Made by a program: the position numbers and the translations under genes
Shown: in pieces, positions 59,269 to 64,000 of the stretch
How the letters are laid out: each line of letters begins with the position of its first letter
Position numbering within the stretch: the stretch's first letter is position 1
The notes under the pieces: model-generated
What the model was told of the DNA's origin: nothing
Seen by the model: only the letters and a program-made list of their open reading frames with translations
Databases searched by the model: none
NCBI GenBank assembly: GCA_033032175.1
Contig: CM065307.1
Location: 8,680,001 to 8,744,000, forward strand
Source of the DNA: Saturnia japonica
Lineage: Eukaryota; Arthropoda; Insecta; Lepidoptera; Saturniidae
Length of the DNA stretch: 64,000 bases
Direction of reading: 5' to 3'

Positions 59269-59420
59269 GATACTTTGGGAAATATTTAAACAAGTACAAC
59301 GGTTCGTACATACCGCCCGGCTGGCGCGAGTGGGGAGGACTCATCATGAACTCGAAATATTATAACTATAGCATCAATATGAACGGCAAAAAGATCAAGC
59401 ATGGTGATGATTATCATAGG
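59269..59420 (+). CDS. Sulf1: Sulf1, third coding exon
   Basis: The exon has 152 bases. The first two complete Gly271 and the rest encode residues 272-321 in phase 0. It contains [18 protein letters not shown], then a [19 protein letters not shown] block, one of the most conserved stretches in Sulf enzymes. Asn281 (N-G-S) and Asn303 (N-Y-S) are sequons; Lys275 lies in the conserved G-K-Y active-site segment of sulfatases. The end reads KHGDDYHR, where I would expect KHGFDYAK from the fly and vertebrate proteins as I remember them. The acceptor is tgttcgcag and the donor is GTAAGT at 59421. The exon is separated from the previous one by the 40.7 kb intron. Confidence 0.95.
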
Positions 59421-59555
59421 GTAAGTAATTTTTATATGTTCAATCTTCGGGGTTTTTTTAATCACAATTTTTTTTATACATATACACTGAGTACGGATGA
59501 AATTTATTTTATTTTTAAAACAGAATTCATGCCCATATGTGAAATACATTTTTTA

Positions 59556-59986
59556 AGGGATGTAACGATGAATAATTTTGCCTATATGATACCGATCATT
59601 GTAGTGAATAATCGGCGATACCGATTCCGAAAGTTTAGTAATAAATAAAATAAACAATAAAGTAAGTTCTTACACATTTTTACCCGCCTGGCAGAGGTTC
59701 AAGATTTTTGTGTGTTTGTATATGATGTCTCAATTATGCACAAAACTGGCGATACTCTTATTTAACGATAAGTAGATATTTGATATTTCATTTCAAAATT
59801 AATAATAAATGGGCACGAATCAATACATCGCTTAGTAAAGATGGAAATGTCGCCGCTAACCTCTCTAACCTACGACGAAAGGTCGTCGTAATTATCTTGC
59901 TTCGCGCGCTTTCCAAATTGTAAGATATCGGTTGATACTTAATAATTGGCGATACCTATATGTGTTATCGGTATCGTTACATCCCT
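59556..59986. mobile_element. hAT-like MITE, 431 bp, in the intron after exon three
   Basis: The ends AGGGATGTAACGAT (59556-59569) and ATCGTTACATCCCT (59973-59986) are perfect inverted repeats of 14 bases. Further in, 'gcgataccgatt' and 'atcggtatcg' extend the symmetry. No transposase is encoded. The flanks are AT-rich and a target duplication cannot be assigned with certainty. It lies 136 bases after the exon. Confidence 0.7.
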
Positions 59987-60006
59987 AATTATTTTTAAAT
60001 TAATTA

Positions 60007-60125
60007 TTGGGAGACTGAGCTTCGCTATAAAATAAAACGGCTATATAAGTAAACTTCGAAAGTAAAACATTATATAAGTACCTACAGAATTGTATCTAAT
60101 AGAGCCGTTTCCGGGAAACAAATTA
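60007..60125 (+). repeat. Dispersed repeat, family K
   Basis: 'ggagactgagcttcgctata', 'gtaaacttcgaaagtaaaac' and 'agagccgtttccgggaaacaaatta' align loosely with 55070-55210. Confidence 0.4.
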
Positions 60126-60599
60126 TAATGCATACCTATATTATACATTACCTACTATTAATTTTGAACATTTTGTTTTCTTGTTAAAAGAGATAAAAAA
60201 ATAGGTACATATAAATAAGCTTTCAAAGTACAATACCTTGTTAAATTATCGGATGTCCAGAGATTCGACGTATTATTTGAAAATATGACAATCAAAGTTA
60301 TTGTGCTTACTTCAGACTTTTTTTTTTAAGTCGTTAAAATAGTGACTGCGCTGGCAACGTCGCTGTACCAACTTATATTGTTGATGCAAAGCAGCTATGC
60401 TCTCGTTTTTGGGTTCCAAGGGTGTGTAGTTAGCAACACGGATTTACATACGAGTTGTTAAAAGCTTTCAGGGGTAGCAACCGAGCACTGACTGGCCTTT
60501 AAGCGATCTACATTCTTATTTTAGGTTGTTTACACAAGCACAAGGTTGAGCTTGTTACTGGTATTAATTACGTATATTGTTTGTTGACAGTTCACAGTT

Positions 60600-60885
60600 T
60601 CATCAGTGTTAAAATTCGACTAACTCTCCATCTCACCGCCGCCATCGCACCTTTGTTCTCACTTCCCATAGTTTCCCTAAAACTTTCCAGATAGCTTGAC
60701 GTTTATGGTTACTGCTTCGATCCTTAGAATCGTATTGTGAAGTTATTTAACCTATATCCTTCTATAATAAATAGGTTATAAAATACAAAATATTTTAAAA
60801 AATCTAAGTAGTGTAGAGATTAGCGCGCTTAAACAAACAAAAACAAACAATCTTTTGAGCTTTGAAATAGTGTAAAGATTTTCTG
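60600..60885 (-). mobile_element. Helitron family A copy, degraded
   Basis: On the minus strand it reads 'gtttgtttaagcgcgctaatctc', then 'ttataacctatttattatagaagga', as in family A. It ends about 55 bases before the exon at 60941. Confidence 0.55.
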
Positions 60886-60940
60886 ACAATTGTCACTATA
60901 CATATTTAATAAAAAACTTATAATATTCTTATTTTTTCAG

Positions 60941-61110
60941 GATTATTATCCAGACTTAGTTGCCAATGATTCAATAGCCTTCCTGCGTTCGTCAAAACGA
61001 AGGTTTTCACGCAAGCCCGTCCTTCTGGTGATGTCGTTTCCGGCACCGCACGGACCTGAGGACTCTGCCCCACAGTATTCTCATCTTTTCTTCAATGTAA
61101 CAACACATCA
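60941..61110 (+). CDS. Sulf1: Sulf1, fourth coding exon (last in the window)
   Basis: The exon has 170 bases, starts in phase 0 and ends with two bases of codon 378. It encodes residues 322-377: DYYPDLVANDSIAFLRSSK, a short basic stretch, KPVLLVMSFPAPHGPEDSAP and QYSHLFFNVTTH. The HGPEDSAPQ block is a hallmark of Sulf enzymes and supplies a catalytic-centre His (358) of the sulfatase fold. Asn330 (N-D-S) and Asn373 (N-V-T) are sequons. The acceptor is attttttcag and the donor GTACGT at 61111. The expected continuation (about TPSY-x-x-AP) is not found up to 64000, so the rest of the gene lies beyond the window. Confidence 0.95.
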
Positions 61111-61307
61111 GTACGTACCTAAACAAACTTTTTATGTAACTCTTACAAATTTAGTATTGTATCATGTACATCCAGTAAAAAGAATATAGTTACTAACTGG
61201 TAACATTATATACATAGTGAAAAAATATTGTAAACCCGATCGAGTTTCTTGCCTGCTTTTCTCTACGGCTGGGTTTTTCAAACCAGCGGTAGTGTTTTAA
61301 TACCAGA

Positions 61308-61545
61308 CAATTTTTAACAAAAAAGAAAACAAACTTCAATAATTTTGATAAGTTACTTGGTGTATCATCGAAATCGAAGATCCAATGCCAATGAAATGAA
61401 AATAGGACCACCCTTGAGGTATCCTCTTTCCAACGAAAAAAGAATCATCCAAATCGGTTCATAAACAAAGAAATTATGGTTGAACATACAAAAAAAAAAC
61501 ATTCGAATTGATAACCTCCGTATTTTTTTTTAAGCCGGTTAAAAG
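61308..61545 (+). repeat. Dispersed repeat, family E
   Basis: This is the most complete copy: head acaatttttaacaaaaaagaa, 'gatccaatgccaatgaaatg', 'aatcatccaaatcggttca', 'aacaaagaaattatgg', 'gataacctccgta', a T-run and 'ccggttaaaa' at the end. Confidence 0.7.
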
Positions 61546-62992
61546 GCTCAGGGCCTATACTGAATAAAGTATTTTGAAATTTCATTTTGATAAGTAGTGT
61601 TTCTGTAAAACGATCTTTATAAACAAAATTCTATAGTTAAGTATATGAAATAAATGCGCGTAATATAATATTTTGAAGCGAATGCAAGATGCTATGTTAA
61701 AACAAAGTTGAGTGAATAAATACGTCGTTCAATAAGAGAAAAAGGTCTAGGAATTTAAAAAAATATGAAAAATTTTATACTTCCGACAACTGCAAAATTC
61801 ATTTGGGTAGGTATATTTTTAAGAAAATTGATATATCGGTCATTCGTGAATACTTAGTACACAATAAAAAAATACGTTTCGAATAAAATCCATAATATTA
61901 TGCCGAATAAACTTTCTAAATATCATTTTAATTCCTGTAAATATTTTAACCAAAACTTTAATTGATATGCGACATTTTTCATATGAAATCGCTGAGTTAT
62001 TCACCTTCCTTAAATTATTTATGGAATTGACATATTTCAAAAGTAGTTATTTAGTTTAAAAGTAATATGCAATTTTGGATGGTGGTATAGTTTTTCTAAT
62101 AAAGTCTGCCATCAATTCCCCATATGTGTATTTCGATCCCTAGCTCTATTTTATAGGCTTAGAGTGTTACTTGTCTTAGGCGATTTACGTTATTAATTAC
62201 TGAATGACGGATCTTAATTTTTCCCCAGGGTTTTATTTTTGAAAGTTTTTAGTGCCGTTTTAATGGCATTAAGTTATTAGTATAAAAAATATTACAAAAA
62301 ATACTTAATATTAGCTGATATTATTGAATATTCTACAAAAACAATTACCTAATGAGCAATTTTTTTCCGAATCGAAACGAATGAATATCCGAACATAGAT
62401 GTATATTTAAACAATGGTTTGTTCGGAATTACGAGAGTAGGTATATAGGGAACGACCCCGCGCTCTGAAATTAAAATCGCCGACAACAGCCGACCTCCTT
62501 TTTTCACTAGTAAAACTCTCCTAAATTTTAAAGTACTCTTGTAGCCGCGCTGCGCTCTGAATAATTTTACTTCAACTCCAGACGCTTGCGAACCTGGATT
62601 ATGTTTTACATGGAACTTAAGACTCGGTTGCGATGTACATGTTAAAATTTAAGCAGTTCTTCACAGAATAATTTTGGCTGCACTAATTAATTTTTATTTC
62701 TTTTTGTCAAAAGCTCGTAATGGTCGTCTACTGGAAAGACTAACTACAATTACCTTTAGAGATATACAACGAGCGCTTCCGAACATCGATTTTTAACTGT
62801 GAATTAAAATAATAATTGTATATTTTAATATGTTGAAAATAAATTATCTATAAAAGTACCCATTATGATCAATTTATAAATAAATACCTGAGACCTTTAA
62901 GGAAAATGTTAATATGTCCATATTTTCCACCAGATAATAACGTAATATTAGATTTCCTTTGTAATATTTTGTTGTTCTTATTTTTATTATGA
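61546..62992. other. Intron sequence, no further exon recognised
   Basis: I searched for the next Sulf1 coding block and found none. A GC-richer patch at 62450-62620 has several CpG but no recognisable coding frame. Confidence 0.45.
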
Positions 62993-63256
62993 CGCAATGA
63001 TGGCTCAGTGATAGCGTCACCGGGTGGATTGTCGTGAGTTCGAATCCCTGCAAAGAGCCTAAGCATGGTGAAGGGCATTTCCTAATGCCCGACTAGTTAC
63101 CTACGTTCCTCAAGTTGAAAATCTGTCACCAAGCACCTATAGGTTTGTTCTGGTAACTGCACTTGAAAGCCAGTTCTTTCACTAGGTATAGCGTCTTACC
63201 ATCTTGGGCCACATCGTCACTTAACATCAGATAAGATTGTGACAAAACGCTAAACC
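62993..63256 (+). mobile_element. tRNA-derived SINE, family 2
   Basis: The head 'tggctcagtgatagcg' (A box) and 'gagttcgaatccctg' (B box near 63037-63051) give a tRNA-like promoter. The body carries 'ctcaagttgaaaatctgtcaccaagc', 'ctgcacttgaaagccagtt' and 'cttaacatcagataagattgtgac'. Copies are at 51470-51747 and 40993-41142, both inverted. Confidence 0.8.
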
Positions 63257-63336
63257 TACTTACAATAAAAAAATATGAATCGACTTTTAGTGGATCGTTT
63301 TCCAAATTGATATCAAAACATTTTCAAACAAAGGTA

Positions 63337-63640
63337 GGGGAGTTTTAGGCGGAATCTTGAACTGTTGTTATATGGTGGTTTTTGGTTTAATTGATAAACT
63401 AATATTATTTCGTCCCATATTATCTAATTTAAGCGGTATTTTACGTGGTGTAGTTGAGTTAAAAAGTGATGTGGATTATAAATGATAACTAGGAACATGC
63501 ATTCTAAGTTGCTACAAATCCCCTCTGGAGAGTTTAAAAAAAGGGCCATCATCTTGTTAAAGCTTTGTTTGAAGATTATTATATTTAAAAATAATCTATT
63601 CACGTGACGTTGGTAGAATTATGGATGAACATAGAGTTGC
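63337..63640 (+). repeat. Dispersed repeat, family G
   Basis: 'gcggtattttacgtggtgtagtt', 'catgcattctaagttgct', 'cctctggagagttt', 'catcttgttaaag' and 'ctattcacgtgacgttggtag' align with the 21.3 and 33.1 kb copies. Confidence 0.6.
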
Positions 63641-63790
63641 TCTTAAAAAAAAAGAAAAAGAGGATCGTAGGTAGGAAATATGCACTAAGATTACAATTTA
63701 TGATCGTAGAATCTATATTGTGCTCATGTGGGTCTCTCACATTATGAAGTTATGTTGTATCCTTTGATTTGTTATTTATTTTACGTTCGG

Positions 63791-63791
<1 letters not shown>

Positions 63792-63848
<57 letters not shown>

Positions 63849-64000
63849 CTGACTACACTGTTAGCCTTAGGGGCCCTATCGTCAAACAGAGCCGCTGCGG
63901 CTTTTACAGCTTCACCGGACTTGGGGGCGAGCGCTTAGGGCACTCAGCCGCGAAAGTTTGTGACGACCCGCACGAGGGTGCCAGAGTGGCCGAACCTCGG
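63792..64000 (-). mobile_element. Retroelement 3' end with 53-base poly(A), cut by the window end
   Basis: There are 53 consecutive T at 63792-63844, then agaactgactacactgttagcc, ggggccctatcgtcaaacag and gcttcaccggacttgg. This is the same unit as at 3240 and 45256, but here it continues past the point where those begin ('gggcgagcgcttagggcac', 'gaaagtttgtgacgacc') to the window end. The long pure tail implies a recent insertion. It is probably the 3' end of the parent LINE or a longer SINE. Confidence 0.75.

Noticed and set aside
59421..59648. Open frame continuing past the third Sulf1 exon
   Set aside because: GTAAGT at 59421 is a near-perfect donor, similarity to Sulf stops there, and the continuation runs into AT-rich sequence and a MITE.
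62995..63060. Possible tRNA gene at the head of SINE family 2
   Set aside because: The A and B boxes are followed by a body shared with two other copies; acceptor-stem pairing is absent.

Overview
The window is AT-rich, intron-dominated insect DNA, most likely from a moth or butterfly (Lepidoptera). No long open reading frame is present. The only host gene I can support is split into short exons with GT/AG borders. The repeat load is typical of Lepidoptera: tRNA-derived SINEs, many short Helitron-like elements that begin TC and end CTAG, mariner, hAT-like MITEs and 3' ends of non-LTR retrotransposons. I cannot name the species.

The gene is the heparan sulfate 6-O-endosulfatase Sulf1, on the + strand and incomplete at its 3' end. 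Four exons are visible: 16651-17462 (5' UTR, signal peptide, long basic N-terminal extension and start of the sulfatase domain with the formylglycine cysteine), 18464-18603, 59269-59420 and 60941-61110. All three junctions keep frame and together give 377 complete codons plus two bases. The remaining sulfatase domain, the hydrophilic domain and the C-terminus must lie past 64000. A polypyrimidine tract and AG just before 16651 show that at least one leader exon lies further 5'.

Layout: 1-16650 is upstream or first-intron DNA with Helitron fragments and two stretches of no recognised content. 16651-18603 holds the two first coding exons, separated by a 1.0 kb intron made largely of repeats. 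18604-59268 is a 40.7 kb intron. It holds two families of SINE, several Helitron families (one copied with a SINE inside it), an almost full-length but broken mariner at 29.8-31.0 kb, a shattered mariner at 48.7-50.4 kb invaded by LINE pieces, nested MITEs, and a pair of roughly 190 bp inverted repeats 12 kb apart. 59269-61110 holds exons three and four with a hAT-like MITE between them. 61111-64000 is the start of the next intron and ends in a retroelement with a 53-base poly(A) tail (read as T) running off the window.

Nothing suggests a multi-gene system. The more unusual observations are: the sulfatase signature split by an intron inside the Arg codon; an N-terminal extension of about 155 residues with about 28% Arg/Lys and six glycosylation sequons; an 82-83 bp poly(A) retroelement whose copies share the same 5' end and carry target-site duplications; Helitron copies built from variable numbers of a repeated module; and a Helitron that spread with its SINE passenger.
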